From Pseudomonadota bacterium (GTDB taxonomy: Bacteria > Pseudomonadota > Gammaproteobacteria > Burkholderiales > Nitrosomonadaceae): a DNA stretch of 64,000 nt. The stretch is taken from contig JAFEGA010000002.1 in the NCBI GenBank assembly GCA_018240285.1, positions 62,001 through 126,000 of the forward strand, read 5' to 3'. The notes under the pieces were generated by a model, which was given only the letters and a program-made list of their open reading frames with translations, did not search any database and had not been told where the DNA came from. Positions within the stretch are counted from its first letter, which is position 1. Every line of letters begins with the position of its first letter. The position numbers and the translations under genes were made by a program. Below, piece by piece: positions 49,497 to 59,730 of this stretch.

Positions 49497-51224
49497 TTAA
49501 GACATCGTGCGACTGATCAATCGGCGCAATTCCTTCAGCGGACGGGTATTCAGCACATCGTATTTTTCCAGCCAGCCGCGCCGCGCCTGACCGACGCCAA
49601 AACGCAGATTGGCAAAATCGTAAACGCTGTGCGCATCGGAATTGATGCTGATCAGCACGCCCTCCTCTTTGGCCATTTGGCACTGGGTATCGAGCAAATC
49701 CAACCGTTCCGGATGCGCGTTCAGTTCCAGAAAGCAACCGCGATTTTTGGCTTCGCGGATGATCTGCAGCATGTCGGCATCATACGGTGCACGGCGCTGA
49801 ATCAAACGCCCGGACGGATGCGCCAGCAAGGTGAAATACGGATGCTGCATGGCGCGCAAAATACGCTGCGTTTGTTTGGCGCGGGATAGATTGAAATTAC
49901 TATGCACCGCACCCACCACCATATCCAACCGGGCCAGCACACTATCCGGTAGATCCAGGCTGCCGTCCTCGAGAATATCGACTTCGATGCTCTTGAGCAA
50001 GGTAATGCCTTTCAGTTCGGCATTCAATTGATCGATTTCATCGCATTGCCGTGCCAATCGCAACGGATCGAGACCATGCGCAAAAGCCAGCCGCCGTGAA
50101 TGCTCGGTAATCGCAAGGTATTCGAAGCCATTGGCCAATCCCGCCTGCGCCATTTCGCGCAAGCTGTTATGACCATCGGTCGCCTTGGTATGCACATGCA
50201 AATCGCCGCGCAAATCGCTTTGTTCCACCAAGCGCGGCAACCGCCCTGCCTTGGCAACGGCGATCTCGCCCCGGTTTTCCCGCAATTCGGGAGGAATATA
50301 GCTTAAACCCACCGCGGCATACACCGACCCTTCCGTTTCTCCCGCAATCCGGGTGTCGTTACGAAATACCCCGTACTCGTTGATTTTTAGCCCGCTTTGC
50401 TGCGCCATGCGCCGGATTGCGATGTTATGCGCTTTGGAACCGGTAAAATAATGCAATGCCGCACCGTAGCATTCTTCCTTGACAACACGCAAATCGACTT
50501 GCAGCCCGCATTTCAGAATCACACTGGCGCGCGTGGAGCCTGCCGACAAAATCTCGGTGACCTCGTCGTAGCTGGTGAAACGCTGCACCACCGGACTTGA
50601 CACCGATGCCGCCGCGACAATGTCCAAATCGCCCACGGTTTCGCGCATACGCCGGTAACTGCCTGCGACCGTAACGCGTGCAACACCGGGAATGGCGGCT
50701 AGAAATTTTTCCAGCGCCTCGGCATACTGCGCCGCCACCGCCAGTTTGAAACGCTGCGCCTGATTGGCATGTACTTCGATCGCCTGCAAAATATTACTCT
50801 CGGTTTTCTCGCCAAAACCCGGCAGCTCGCGAATGCGGCCGTCACGTGCTGCGCGATGCAATTGTTCGATCGTTTGCACATCGAGATCGTGGTACAACGC
50901 TTTGACCCGTTTCGGGCCAAGCCCCGGAATTTTTAACAGTTCGGTAATAGCGGGCGGCAGCTCGGCATGCAAGCGATCCAGCAAGCTGCAATGGCCGCTG
51001 CTGACAATTTCCTTGATCTTACCCGCCAAATCGTCGCCGATACCGGGTAATTCCGTCAAATCTTCGCCCTTTTCCAGCATCCGGGATACTTCTTGCGACA
51101 GTTCGCTCAAGATGCGAGCAGCATTGCGGTAAGCGCGGATACGGAACGGATTGGCGCCTTGGATTTCAAGCAAGTCGGCAATTTCCTCGAAAACGGCGGC
51201 AATGTCGGCGTTGTGTTTCGGCAT
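49497..51224 (-). CDS. polX: PolX-type DNA polymerase/PHP nuclease
   Basis: 575 residues. Helix-hairpin-helix and family X polymerase part first: LPGIGDDLAGKIKEIV, IPGLGPKRVKALY, then GSYRRMRETVGDLDIVAA, VDLRVV. The C-terminal PHP domain follows (from about 340), DLRGDLHVHTKATDGHNS, ITEHS, EVDILEDG, GAVHSNF and NSDAHS, with metal-binding His/Asp residues. PolX proteins fill short gaps in base-excision repair and trim 3' ends. Divergent from archease (130 bp). Confidence 0.93.
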   Translation of the reverse strand: MPKHNADIAAVFEEIADLLEIQGANPFRIRAYRNAARILSELSQEVSRMLEKGEDLTELPGIGDDLAGKIKEIVSSGHCSLLDRLHAELPPAITELLKIPGLGPKRVKALYHDLDVQTIEQLHRAARDGRIRELPGFGEKTESNILQAIEVHANQAQRFKLAVAAQYAEALEKFLAAIPGVARVTVAGSYRRMRETVGDLDIVAAASVSSPVVQRFTSYDEVTEILSAGSTRASVILKCGLQVDLRVVKEECYGAALHYFTGSKAHNIAIRRMAQQSGLKINEYGVFRNDTRIAGETEGSVYAAVGLSYIPPELRENRGEIAVAKAGRLPRLVEQSDLRGDLHVHTKATDGHNSLREMAQAGLANGFEYLAITEHSRRLAFAHGLDPLRLARQCDEIDQLNAELKGITLLKSIEVDILEDGSLDLPDSVLARLDMVVGAVHSNFNLSRAKQTQRILRAMQHPYFTLLAHPSGRLIQRRAPYDADMLQIIREAKNRGCFLELNAHPERLDLLDTQCQMAKEEGVLISINSDAHSVYDFANLRFGVGQARRGWLEKYDVLNTRPLKELRRLISRTMS

Positions 51225-51354
51225 GCAAACCCCTTTTTAAGCTTCGCTCGCATGGCGTACGTTAATTGATCAATCGCAAAGATTTTCCAGATTAATACAT
51301 TTCTGCCAGCAAAAATACTACAATGAAACTACTTTTTTATAAAGTGATGAAAAA

Positions 51355-51762
51355 ATGAGTTCATCGTATTTTGAACATGACGCCGACATAGGCATCATCG
51401 GCCGCGGCCTGACGGTGGAACAATCGTTTGAAGCAGCGGCGCATGCCGTTTTCGCCATTATCACGCACATCGAGGAAGTGCATCCCTTGACGATCGTAGC
51501 CGTCGAATTCGAGGAATCCGACCCCGAGCTGGCGCTGGTGGTTTGGCTTAACCTCCTGCTAGGAAAAGCGCGCGAACTCGGCATGGTATTCAGTCATTTT
51601 TATATTCAGCGCCAAGGCAATTATTGGCACGGTAAAGCCGCCGGAGAAAAATGGCGCGAGGAATTGGAGCGTGGCGTCGAGGTCAAGGGCGCGACACTGA
51701 CCATGCTTGCCGTAAAACCAATCGGCCCGATCTGGGAATCCCGTTGCGTGGTGGACGTATGA
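51355..51762 (+). CDS. Archease
   Basis: 135 residues. Family motifs: YFEHDADIGIIGRG, EQSFEAAAHAVFAII, WLNLLLGKARELGMVF, VKGATLTMLAVK. Archease promotes multiple turnover and cofactor use of the RtcB RNA ligase. It overlaps rtcB by 4 bp (ATGA), so the two are made together. Confidence 0.93.
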   Translation: MSSSYFEHDADIGIIGRGLTVEQSFEAAAHAVFAIITHIEEVHPLTIVAVEFEESDPELALVVWLNLLLGKARELGMVFSHFYIQRQGNYWHGKAAGEKWREELERGVEVKGATLTMLAVKPIGPIWESRCVVDV

Positions 51763-53186
51763 ACATACAATCATTGCTGCAGTTACACCCCTATCTCTGG
51801 ACGCTGCCAAAAACAACCGGTGAAAAGCGCGCGGAAGTTCTGCTGTACGGCAGCGAACCCTTGCTCGCCAGCATGGATGACAAAGTGCTGGAACAAATCG
51901 CCAATGTCGCCGCATTGCCCGGCCTCGCCGGAGCAGCGATGACCATGCCGGATGCGCACTGGGGTTACGGCTTTCCCATCGGCGGCGTAGCGGCGTTTGA
52001 CGCCGCGCAAGGTGGCATCATTTCAGCCGGCGGCGTGGGCTTTGACATTTCCTGCGGCATCCGTTGCCTGCGCAGCAATCTCAATCTGCACGATGCTGTG
52101 GCCCGGTTCGAGCGCTTGGCCGACCGGCTGTTCGCGACAATCCCTGCCGGTGTCGGTGAAGAAGGTCATATCCATCTAAATCCGCAGCAGCTTGACCAGG
52201 TCCTGCTCGGGGGCGCGCAATGGGCAGTGAAGCAAGGCTACGGCAATACCGCCGATTTGGACTATGTGGAAGAAAACGGTTGTGTCGGTGGCGCGGTGCC
52301 AAGCAACGTGTCCGAGCTGGCGAAAAAACGCCAGCGCGGCGAAATGGGCACACTCGGTTCCGGCAATCATTATTTGGAAGTACAAGTGGTGGAGCATATC
52401 TACGACCAGACTGCGGCGCTGGCTTTCGGTTTACACGAAGGTCAATTGGTGATTTCCATCCATTGCGGCTCACGCGGACTCGGTCACCAGATCGGCACCG
52501 ATTATTTGGTGATGCTGGCCAAGGCCGCCGGGCGTCTCGGTATTCACTTGCCTGACCGTGAACTGGCTTGCGCCCCGGTCAAATCGCCGGAGGGGCAGCA
52601 ATACCTCGGCGCGATGAATGCTGCGATCAATTGTGCACTGGCTAACCGGCAGATCCTCACCCATCTGACCCGGGAAACATTTGCCGAAGTCTACCCGAAC
52701 GCCACGCTGGAAACGCTATTCGATATTTCGCATAACACCTGTAAGGAAGAGCAACATGAAGTGGACGGCAAAACCCGTTGGCTGCATGTGCATCGCAAAG
52801 GCGCCACACGCGCTTTCGCACCCGGACACCCCCGGCTGCCGGCGCGATATCGCGATGTAGGGCAACCCGTCATCATCGGCGGCAGCATGGGTACAGGTTC
52901 GTATATTCTGGCCGGTGCCAGCACCAATCAAGCCTTTGCTTCGTGCAGTCACGGCGCGGGCCGCGCCATGAGCCGCAATCAGGCATTGAAGCAGTGGAAC
53001 GGACGGACATTGATCGATGATCTCAAGCGGCAAGGGATTCTGATCCGCACCCGCTCGATGCGCGGCGCTGCGGAGGAAGCACCGGGTGCTTACAAGGATG
53101 TCGATCAAGTGGCGGAAGTCACGGAACAAGCGGGATTGGCGCGCAGAGTCGCTTTTCTGCGCCCGAAAGTATGCATCAAAGGATAG
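51759..53186 (+). CDS. rtcB: RNA-splicing ligase RtcB
   Basis: 475 residues from ATG 51759, at the ATGA overlap. A longer in-frame reading runs back inside archease. It joins 2',3'-cyclic phosphate or 3'-phosphate RNA ends to 5'-OH ends, using GTP and Mn. GVGFDISCGIRC holds the metal-binding Asp and Cys; SIHCGSRGLGHQ and FDISHNTCKEE supply further ligands, and the guanylylated His is in SCSHGAGRAMSR. The set is complete. Next to polX, this suggests nucleic-acid repair under stress. Confidence 0.96.
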   Translation: MNIQSLLQLHPYLWTLPKTTGEKRAEVLLYGSEPLLASMDDKVLEQIANVAALPGLAGAAMTMPDAHWGYGFPIGGVAAFDAAQGGIISAGGVGFDISCGIRCLRSNLNLHDAVARFERLADRLFATIPAGVGEEGHIHLNPQQLDQVLLGGAQWAVKQGYGNTADLDYVEENGCVGGAVPSNVSELAKKRQRGEMGTLGSGNHYLEVQVVEHIYDQTAALAFGLHEGQLVISIHCGSRGLGHQIGTDYLVMLAKAAGRLGIHLPDRELACAPVKSPEGQQYLGAMNAAINCALANRQILTHLTRETFAEVYPNATLETLFDISHNTCKEEQHEVDGKTRWLHVHRKGATRAFAPGHPRLPARYRDVGQPVIIGGSMGTGSYILAGASTNQAFASCSHGAGRAMSRNQALKQWNGRTLIDDLKRQGILIRTRSMRGAAEEAPGAYKDVDQVAEVTEQAGLARRVAFLRPKVCIKG

Positions 53187-53231
53187 CATTCAACGGAAAC
53201 ATTTAATTCATTCGACCAGGAGGAAATTGTC

Positions 53232-53786
53232 ATGGAAGTCACTTTGCAAATCACCACACGGGACATGCCCCACTCGGAAGCATTGGAAAGTCACATTCGC
53301 GAAAAAGCGGAAAAACTGGAAAAATTTTATCCACATATCATGAGCTGCCGCATCGTCGTCGAGCTTCCGCACAAGCATCACCATCAAGGGCGGCAGTTTG
53401 ACGTGCACATCCACATGACCGTGCCGGGCGGAGATTTGGCAGTGAATCGCGTCGCCAATGAAGATGTTTACGTCGCCGTGCGCGATGCTTTCGATGCCGC
53501 CAAGCGTCAACTGGAAGATTACGCCCGCCGCCAGCGCGGCGCTACCAAAGCGCACAGCCCGGTATTGCATGGCAAGGTGACACAACTATTCAAGGCGGAA
53601 AGCTATGGATTTATCGAAACTGCCGGCGGAGAAGAATTGTATTTTCATCGCGACAATTTGGCCGGTCACGATTTCGATCAACTGGCACTTGGCGATGAAG
53701 TGCAGTTTCTTGAAGATATCGGCAGCGAAGGCTATCAGGCGAAACGAGTGAGCACCGGCAAGCATCATGTTCCAGGTAGCGAATGA
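53232..53786 (+). CDS. HPF/RaiA-domain protein fused to a cold-shock domain
   Basis: 184 residues, AGGAGGA before the start. The N-terminal ribosome-hibernation (S30EA) domain (about 1-100) has EALESHIREKAEKLEKFY and EDVYVAVRDAFDAAKRQLEDY. The C-terminal cold-shock-like domain (about 112-175) has GKVTQLFKAESYGFIE and YFHRDNL. It probably binds the ribosome or its RNA when growth slows. 45 bp after rtcB. Confidence 0.88.
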   Translation: MEVTLQITTRDMPHSEALESHIREKAEKLEKFYPHIMSCRIVVELPHKHHHQGRQFDVHIHMTVPGGDLAVNRVANEDVYVAVRDAFDAAKRQLEDYARRQRGATKAHSPVLHGKVTQLFKAESYGFIETAGGEELYFHRDNLAGHDFDQLALGDEVQFLEDIGSEGYQAKRVSTGKHHVPGSE

Positions 53787-53801
53787 TGATCGGCTTACGC
53801 C

Positions 53802-54383
53802 ATGAAGATCATACCCGCAGCAGGCGATGCGCTCATCGTGGTCGACATGCAGAATGATTTTCTGCCGGGTGGCCGCCTTGCGGTTGCAAGAGGCGATGAC
53901 ATCATTCCGCAGCTCAACCGCTACCTGGCTTATTTTGGCGCGCATCAATTGCCGGTTTTTGCCACGCGCGATTGGCATCCGCCGGATCATTGCTCGTTTC
54001 AACCGCAAGGCGGACAATGGCTGCCGCACTGCATCGCCGGATCGGATGGCGCGGCTTTCCATCCCGCTCTGGAATTGCCCGCCGCCACGCATATTATCTC
54101 CAAGGCAATGGCGCGGGAAAGCGATGCGTATTCCGGCTTTAGCGGCACACAACTCGATGAGTTATTGCGATCGCTGCATATCCGGCGCGTTTTTATCGGC
54201 GGCGTCGCAACCGAATATTGCGTGTTCCATACCGTGAAGGATGCGCTGCAGTTGCAATACGCCACCTTTGTGCTGGAAGACGCCATGCGCGCCATCGACC
54301 GGCAACCCGGTGACGGACAACGCGCATTGCAGAAAATGATGCAACTAGGCGCACAATCCATCCGTTATCAGGAGCTTGCATGA
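53802..54383 (+). CDS. pncA: Nicotinamidase
   Basis: 193 residues, isochorismatase fold. Catalytic Asp15 in VVDMQNDFLPGG, ATRDWHPPDHCSF with metal-binding residues, and nucleophile Cys140 in GGVATEYCV. It converts nicotinamide to nicotinate. It overlaps pncB by 4 bp, giving a two-step NAD salvage unit. Confidence 0.92.
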   Translation: MKIIPAAGDALIVVDMQNDFLPGGRLAVARGDDIIPQLNRYLAYFGAHQLPVFATRDWHPPDHCSFQPQGGQWLPHCIAGSDGAAFHPALELPAATHIISKAMARESDAYSGFSGTQLDELLRSLHIRRVFIGGVATEYCVFHTVKDALQLQYATFVLEDAMRAIDRQPGDGQRALQKMMQLGAQSIRYQELA

Positions 54384-55738
54384 ATCCGCTATCCAGTCCC
54401 CTGCTCGCCGACCTGTATCAATTCACCATGCTGCAAAGCTATCTTGAGCTAGGCATGGAAGAAACCGCCGTGTTCGAACTGTTTGTGCGTAAACTGCCGC
54501 CGGGACGCAATTTCCTCGTTGCCGCCGGACTGGAACAAGTGCTCGAATTTCTGGAAAACTTGCGATTCTCGCCGGGAGAATTGGATTGGCTCGCCACACG
54601 ATTTCCGCCACACGTCATCCGTTATCTCGAGCAATTCAAGTTTGACGGCGATGTTCATGCCATGCCGGAAGGCACCATCTTCTTTCCCAATGAGCCGATT
54701 TTGCGCATCACTGCGAAAATGCCGCAGGCGCAATTGGTCGAATCGCGCATCATCAATCTGCTGCATTTTGAAACCCTGATCGCTTCCAAAGCGGCGCGCT
54801 CAGTGCTGATGGCACCGGACAAGCTGCTGGTCGATTTCGGCATGCGCCGCGCACACGGCGCGGAAGCCGCATTGCTAGCCGCACGCGCCAGTTATCTGGC
54901 GGGATTTTCCGGCACGGCTACCGTACTGGCGGGCCCGTTGTACGACATTCCGCTGTTCGGCACGATGGCGCATTCCTATATTCAGGCACATGCGGATGAA
55001 AGCGCGGCATTCGAGCATTTTTCCCGCTGCCATCCCGCTAACACGGTGCTGCTCATTGATACTTACGATACCGAAGCGGCGGCGCACAAAGTGGTAGCCT
55101 TGGCACGCAAGCTCGCAGCCAGCAACATCACGATCAAAGGCGTGCGCCTGGATAGCGGCGACTTGGCGGTACACGCCAAGAATGTCCGCCGCATACTGGA
55201 TGACGGTGGCTTGCGTGACACCACCATTTTCGCCAGTGGTAATCTGGATGAATACAAACTGCACGCCCTATTGTCCGCGCAGGCGCCGATTGACGGTTTC
55301 GGCATCGGCACCGCGCTTGATATTTCCATCGACGCCCCCGCGTTGGATTGCGCGTATAAACTGCAGGAATACGCCGGCAAACCACGCCGCAAGCACTCCG
55401 AAGGCAAGGCTACGTGGCCGGGAAGAAAACAGGTTTACCGCACATACGGCAACGATGGTTGTATCGCCGCCGATGTCGTCGCCTTGGAAGATGATGATCC
55501 GCAACCGGGCGAAACATTGATTCAACCCATGATGCACTCGGGTAAACGCCTTCATCCTAAAATTTCATTAACTACGCTGCGCGATCAAACGCTGAAAAAT
55601 TACCGTTGTCTGCCCGCCGCCATGACTGCGCTTGAACCGGCACCTGTATACCCGGTAACCATTTCACTTGCTTTGCAAGCGCTGGCAGATCAGCTGGATC
55701 GGGAACACGTGCAGCATGACCGGGAAATTGCAGGATGA
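54380..55738 (+). CDS. pncB: Nicotinate phosphoribosyltransferase
   Basis: 452 residues. It begins PLLADLYQFTMLQSYLELGM. It has AVFELFVRKLPPGRNFLVAAGLE, MRRAHGAEAALLAARASYL, IDTYDTEAAAHKV, and GVRLDSGDLAVHAKN with the phosphoribosyl-binding region, and GFGIGTALDIS. It makes nicotinate mononucleotide from nicotinate and PRPP. Its stop overlaps the start of a tiny frame (ATGA). Confidence 0.93.
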   Translation: MNPLSSPLLADLYQFTMLQSYLELGMEETAVFELFVRKLPPGRNFLVAAGLEQVLEFLENLRFSPGELDWLATRFPPHVIRYLEQFKFDGDVHAMPEGTIFFPNEPILRITAKMPQAQLVESRIINLLHFETLIASKAARSVLMAPDKLLVDFGMRRAHGAEAALLAARASYLAGFSGTATVLAGPLYDIPLFGTMAHSYIQAHADESAAFEHFSRCHPANTVLLIDTYDTEAAAHKVVALARKLAASNITIKGVRLDSGDLAVHAKNVRRILDDGGLRDTTIFASGNLDEYKLHALLSAQAPIDGFGIGTALDISIDAPALDCAYKLQEYAGKPRRKHSEGKATWPGRKQVYRTYGNDGCIAADVVALEDDDPQPGETLIQPMMHSGKRLHPKISLTTLRDQTLKNYRCLPAAMTALEPAPVYPVTISLALQALADQLDREHVQHDREIAG

Positions 55739-55839
55739 AACGCGGTGAAATGCTTGACAAAATTATCAAAGCGCGCAAGATGAAGCTGCGGCTTAAACAT
55801 AAAACCGGCAGAGCGGTTCCAACCGTGAATGCAAAATAG
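55735..55839 (+). CDS. Possible 34-residue basic peptide, coupled to pncB
   Basis: An ATGA overlap with pncB opens MKRGEMLDKIIKARKMKLRL and 14 further residues. About one third are Lys/Arg. GCAGG lies just upstream. No family is recognised and it may be untranslated or a gene remnant. Confidence 0.3.
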   Translation: MKRGEMLDKIIKARKMKLRLKHKTGRAVPTVNAK

Positions 55840-55881
55840 CGATACATTCAAATAATAAAGTTGCTTAGAAGGAGATTGACC

Positions 55882-56385
55882 ATGGGCACAAAGAGTACAC
55901 ATCCTGGTTTCCATCCGATCAACCGGCGCGATGGTATTTTTCAGGAGCAAATACACGATGCATATAAAATAACCGGCAAGCTCCCTGAACCGACCGTATG
56001 TCCGCAATGCAGCGCGGTATTTCATCAAGGACGGTGGCAATGGCTCGGTGCGCCAGCCAAAGCACATGAGCATCATTGTCCGGCATGCCAGCGTATTCAT
56101 GATCGATATCCAGCCGGCTTCCTGACTTTGCAGGGTGATTTCTTGCAATCGCATCGCGATGAAATCATGCATCTGGTACAGCACTTCGAGAAAAAAGAAA
56201 AAACCGAACACCCGTTGAAGCGGATCATGGCGACCGAGGAAAAAGATGGCGAAGTGTTGATTACCACCACGGATATCCACCTCGCACGGGGTATTGGCGA
56301 AGCTATTCATGAAGCGTATCAAGGCGATCTGGAGTTTCATTACAATCCGGCAGAAAACCTGTTGCGCGTGCACTGGTCACGCTGA
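55882..56385 (+). CDS. BCAM0308-family zinc-ribbon protein
   Basis: 167 residues from ATG 55882 (AAGGAGATTGACC upstream). Two Cys pairs, VCPQC (40, 43) and HCPAC (66, 69), form a likely zinc ribbon like that of Nmd3-type proteins. ITTTDIHLARGIGEAIHEAYQG follows near residue 125. Function unknown; such genes recur beside stress proteins, matching this setting. Confidence 0.85.
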   Translation: MGTKSTHPGFHPINRRDGIFQEQIHDAYKITGKLPEPTVCPQCSAVFHQGRWQWLGAPAKAHEHHCPACQRIHDRYPAGFLTLQGDFLQSHRDEIMHLVQHFEKKEKTEHPLKRIMATEEKDGEVLITTTDIHLARGIGEAIHEAYQGDLEFHYNPAENLLRVHWSR

Positions 56386-56435
56386 GTCAGGAATTCAGCC
56401 GTTTTTCCATCTATTGAGAATAAAGGAGAAATCTG

Positions 56436-56885
56436 ATGTCTGTCGGCGAAATTTGCAATCGTGAAGTCATAGTCATCCAGCGCGATGAAACCATCGTAGA
56501 AGCCGCCAAGCTGATGCGTCAGTACCACGTCGGTGCTGTCATTGTGGTCGAAAAACGCAACGGCCTGCAGGTTCCGGTCGGCATTGTCACGGATCGCGAT
56601 CTGGTGGTGGAAATTCTGGCAACCGAACTGGATGAAAAGGTCATTACAGTGGGCGATATCATGCCGCAGGAAATATTTACCATTAAAGAGAGCGCGGCAT
56701 CGTACGAGGCCATCGAATTCATGCGCCGCAAAACCGCCCGGCGTTTGCCGGTCGTGGATGACGCGGGGGAATTGGTTGGTATACTAACGCTCGACGATGC
56801 GCTGCAATTATTATCGGAAGAGCTGCTCGATCTCGCCAAGCTGGTGCGCTACGAGCAAAAAAAAGAAACACGGCATCGCCCGTAA
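56436..56885 (+). CDS. CBS-domain pair protein
   Basis: 149 residues, two CBS domains: NREVIVIQRDETIVEAAKLM ... VPVGIVTDRDLVVEIL, then QEIFTIKESASYEAIEFM-like second unit with GELVGILTLDDALQLL. It probably senses adenosyl nucleotides. No effector domain is attached, so it acts on an unknown partner. 50 bp after the BCAM0308 gene. Confidence 0.9.
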   Translation: MSVGEICNREVIVIQRDETIVEAAKLMRQYHVGAVIVVEKRNGLQVPVGIVTDRDLVVEILATELDEKVITVGDIMPQEIFTIKESAASYEAIEFMRRKTARRLPVVDDAGELVGILTLDDALQLLSEELLDLAKLVRYEQKKETRHRP

Positions 56886-57039
56886 TCGCATCGTTTTCCC
56901 AGGGAAGCGGCGCATGATCCAATCGCGCCGGTTCCCTTGAACAATAACCAGTGCTGTTCACTTGAATTCCTGGTTAAGCGCGCAAATATTCGAGGGGGAG
57001 TAATACAACCCGCTTTACATTCCTGGAGGATGAGCCGCT

Positions 57040-59412
57040 ATGGAACAACCTGTCACAAGTTTGCCGTTGCCTGCCGATGTCGTCGCTTTGGTGCCGATGC
57101 GCAACGTAGTGTTATTTCCGCATGTGTTAATGCCTGTCACTGTTGGCCGCGCCCGTTCAATCGCCACCATCGAGCATGCACTGCAATCCAAGACACCCAT
57201 CGGCATCGTGCTGCAAAAAGATGCTGCAGTGGACGAACCGGGATTGGATGCATTATGCCGCACCGGCACGATCGCCAATATCATCCGCCATGTCACCTCG
57301 GATGACAAAACGCATCATGTCATTTGCCAGGGCGTAGAGCGTTTTCAGATTGAAGAACTCGTCGAAGGCTATCCGTTCATTGCAGCCCGCGTAAAACGCC
57401 TCAAGGAATCCGCAGAAGTTTCCACGCAAGCTGAAGCACTCGCTTTGCAACTGCGTGAGCGCGCCATCGAAATTCTTTCGCTGCTGCCCGGCGTGCCCGC
57501 CGAGCTTGCCCATTCCTTGCAAGCCACGCGCGCGCCGTCCGATCTGGCGGACATTACCGCCAGCCTGCTCGATACCGAAGTCAGTGAAAAACAAATGCTG
57601 CTGGAAACGATCGATATTGAGGAGCGGTTGCAAAAGGTGCTGCACATCCTGTCGCGCCGCATCGAGGTCTTGCGCTTGTCGCAAGAAATCAGCGAGCGTA
57701 CCAAAGAACAGATGGAAGATCGCGAACGCAAGTTTTTATTGCATGAACAGTTAAAAGCCATTCAAAAAGAATTAGGCGAAGACGGCGAGAACGATCAGGA
57801 AATCGCGCAACTGAGCGAAGCGATCAGCAAAGCCGGCATGCCCGGCGACATCGAAGCGCAAACACGTAAGGAATTGCAGCGTTTGCAGCGCATGCCGAGT
57901 GCCTCGAGTGAATATTCGATGCTGCACACTTACCTGGAATGGATGACGGAATTGCCGTGGCGCTTGCCCGAAGAAACGCCCATTGACCTGGACAGCGCAC
58001 GCCGGATTCTGGAAGCGGATCATTTTGGGCTGGAACGCATCAAACAGCGCATCATCGAATTTCTCGCCGTGCAAAAACTGAAACCGCACGGGCGCGCACC
58101 GATTCTGTGCTTTGTCGGCCCGCCGGGCGTCGGCAAAACGTCGCTGGGACAAAGCATCGCGCGCGCCCTGCAGCGGCCGTTCGTGCGTGTCTCCCTCGGC
58201 GGCGTGCACGACGAAGCGGAAATGCGCGGCCACCGCCGCACCTATGTCGGCGCAATGCCGGGCAATATCGTGCAGGGCTTGCGCAAGGCGAGCGCGCGCA
58301 ATTGCGTCATGATGCTCGATGAAATCGACAAAATGTCTGCCAGCATCCAAGGCGATCCATCGGCAGCACTGCTGGAAATTCTCGATCCGGAACAGAATTC
58401 GACATTTCGCGACAATTATCTCGGCGTGCCGTTCGACTTGAGCCGGGTGATTTTCATTGCCACGGCGAACGTCATCGACAACGTGTCGCCGCCGGTGCGT
58501 GACCGCATGGAAATCATCGATCTACCCGGCTATACGCAAGAGGAAAAACTGCAAATTGCACTGCGTTATCTCGTGCAGCGCCAAAGCGAAGCGAACGGTT
58601 TGCACGAAGAACAGTGCACACTAACGCCTGTCGCGCTGGAAAACATCGTCGCCAACTACACCCGGGAAGCCGGCGTGCGCCAATTCGAACGGGAAATCGG
58701 CCGGGTCATGCGGCACGCGGCGTTACGTATCGCCGAAGGTCAACAACTGCAAGTGCGGATTGATGCGATGGATCTGGATGCGATTCTGGGGCCGAAAAAA
58801 TTTGAGCATGAACTGGCGCTGCATACCGATTTACCAGGTGTCGCCACTGGCTTGGCATGGACACCGGTGGGCGGCGACATTCTGTTCATTGAAGCCACGC
58901 GCATCCACGGCAGTGGACGGCTGATACTGACCGGCCAACTCGGCGACGTTATGAAGGAAAGCGCGCAAGCAGCGCTCACACTGGTGAAAGCGCGCGCCAG
59001 CGATCTCAGTATCCCGCCGGCATTATTCGATGGCATCGATGTGCATTTGCATGTACCTGCGGGTGCGATTCCCAAAGATGGACCGAGCGCCGGTGTGGCG
59101 ATGTTCATTGCGCTCGCTTCCCTGTTCACCAACCGCCCGGTGCGTCACGATGTCGCCATGACCGGTGAAATCAGTTTACGCGGATTGGTGCTGCCAGTCG
59201 GCGGCATCAAGGAAAAAATACTCGCGGCACAACGCGCCGGCATCCAAACCGTGCTGCTGCCCGCACGCAACGAAAAGGATTTGCGCGATGTGCCGGAAGC
59301 AGCTCGCAAAGCAATGCAGTTTATTTTATTGGAAAACGCGGATGATGCCGTGCAAGCAGCCCTGAGCCAAGACGGCAGTCATATTCAGACTCCGGGATTC
59401 AAGCTCGTTTAG
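57040..59412 (+). CDS. lon: ATP-dependent protease Lon
   Basis: 790 residues. N-terminal LON domain ([20 protein letters not shown]), AAA+ module with Walker [13 protein letters not shown] and Walker [11 protein letters not shown], and protease domain with the Ser683/Lys726 dyad ([22 protein letters not shown]). It degrades misfolded and regulatory proteins. A clear GGAGGATGAGCCGCT precedes the start. No clpX or other clp gene adjoins it; this may be a second, stress-linked lon copy. The rest of the genome is not visible. Confidence 0.97.
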   Translation: MEQPVTSLPLPADVVALVPMRNVVLFPHVLMPVTVGRARSIATIEHALQSKTPIGIVLQKDAAVDEPGLDALCRTGTIANIIRHVTSDDKTHHVICQGVERFQIEELVEGYPFIAARVKRLKESAEVSTQAEALALQLRERAIEILSLLPGVPAELAHSLQATRAPSDLADITASLLDTEVSEKQMLLETIDIEERLQKVLHILSRRIEVLRLSQEISERTKEQMEDRERKFLLHEQLKAIQKELGEDGENDQEIAQLSEAISKAGMPGDIEAQTRKELQRLQRMPSASSEYSMLHTYLEWMTELPWRLPEETPIDLDSARRILEADHFGLERIKQRIIEFLAVQKLKPHGRAPILCFVGPPGVGKTSLGQSIARALQRPFVRVSLGGVHDEAEMRGHRRTYVGAMPGNIVQGLRKASARNCVMMLDEIDKMSASIQGDPSAALLEILDPEQNSTFRDNYLGVPFDLSRVIFIATANVIDNVSPPVRDRMEIIDLPGYTQEEKLQIALRYLVQRQSEANGLHEEQCTLTPVALENIVANYTREAGVRQFEREIGRVMRHAALRIAEGQQLQVRIDAMDLDAILGPKKFEHELALHTDLPGVATGLAWTPVGGDILFIEATRIHGSGRLILTGQLGDVMKESAQAALTLVKARASDLSIPPALFDGIDVHLHVPAGAIPKDGPSAGVAMFIALASLFTNRPVRHDVAMTGEISLRGLVLPVGGIKEKILAAQRAGIQTVLLPARNEKDLRDVPEAARKAMQFILLENADDAVQAALSQDGSHIQTPGFKLV

Positions 59413-59730
59413 CCTTGCATTACAAATGGCAGGAAGTGATTACGAATTGAAATTTGCAACTAATCGCACATTATGAACTTCTAGGCATTTTGCTTAGATA
59501 AATTTAAACCATGTGCTTATTTATTTATCCGGTCTGCCGCTTCACAATGAAAAATGGCAACCGGATATAAACAACAAGAATAACAAGAGAGCGGCAATTT
59601 GCCGCATTGTAGTTCCTTCCCTTCCAAGTTACAGTGAATAACCGGAAGCAAGCTTAAACGGACTTGTTATATTCTTGTCACATAAGCTTGCTATCCTGGA
59701 ATTATCACCCTACGTGAGGAGTAAATTCAA
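59413..59730. other. Intergenic region between lon and the HTH-like gene
   Basis: No gene is seen. A palindrome GCGGCAATTTGCCGC (about 59591-59605) is the only notable structure. It has no U-tract. Confidence 0.45.

Noticed and set aside
56886..57039. Possible heat-shock (sigma-32) promoter before lon
   Set aside because: CTTGAA words occur, but no CCCCAT-type -10 element lies at the right distance.
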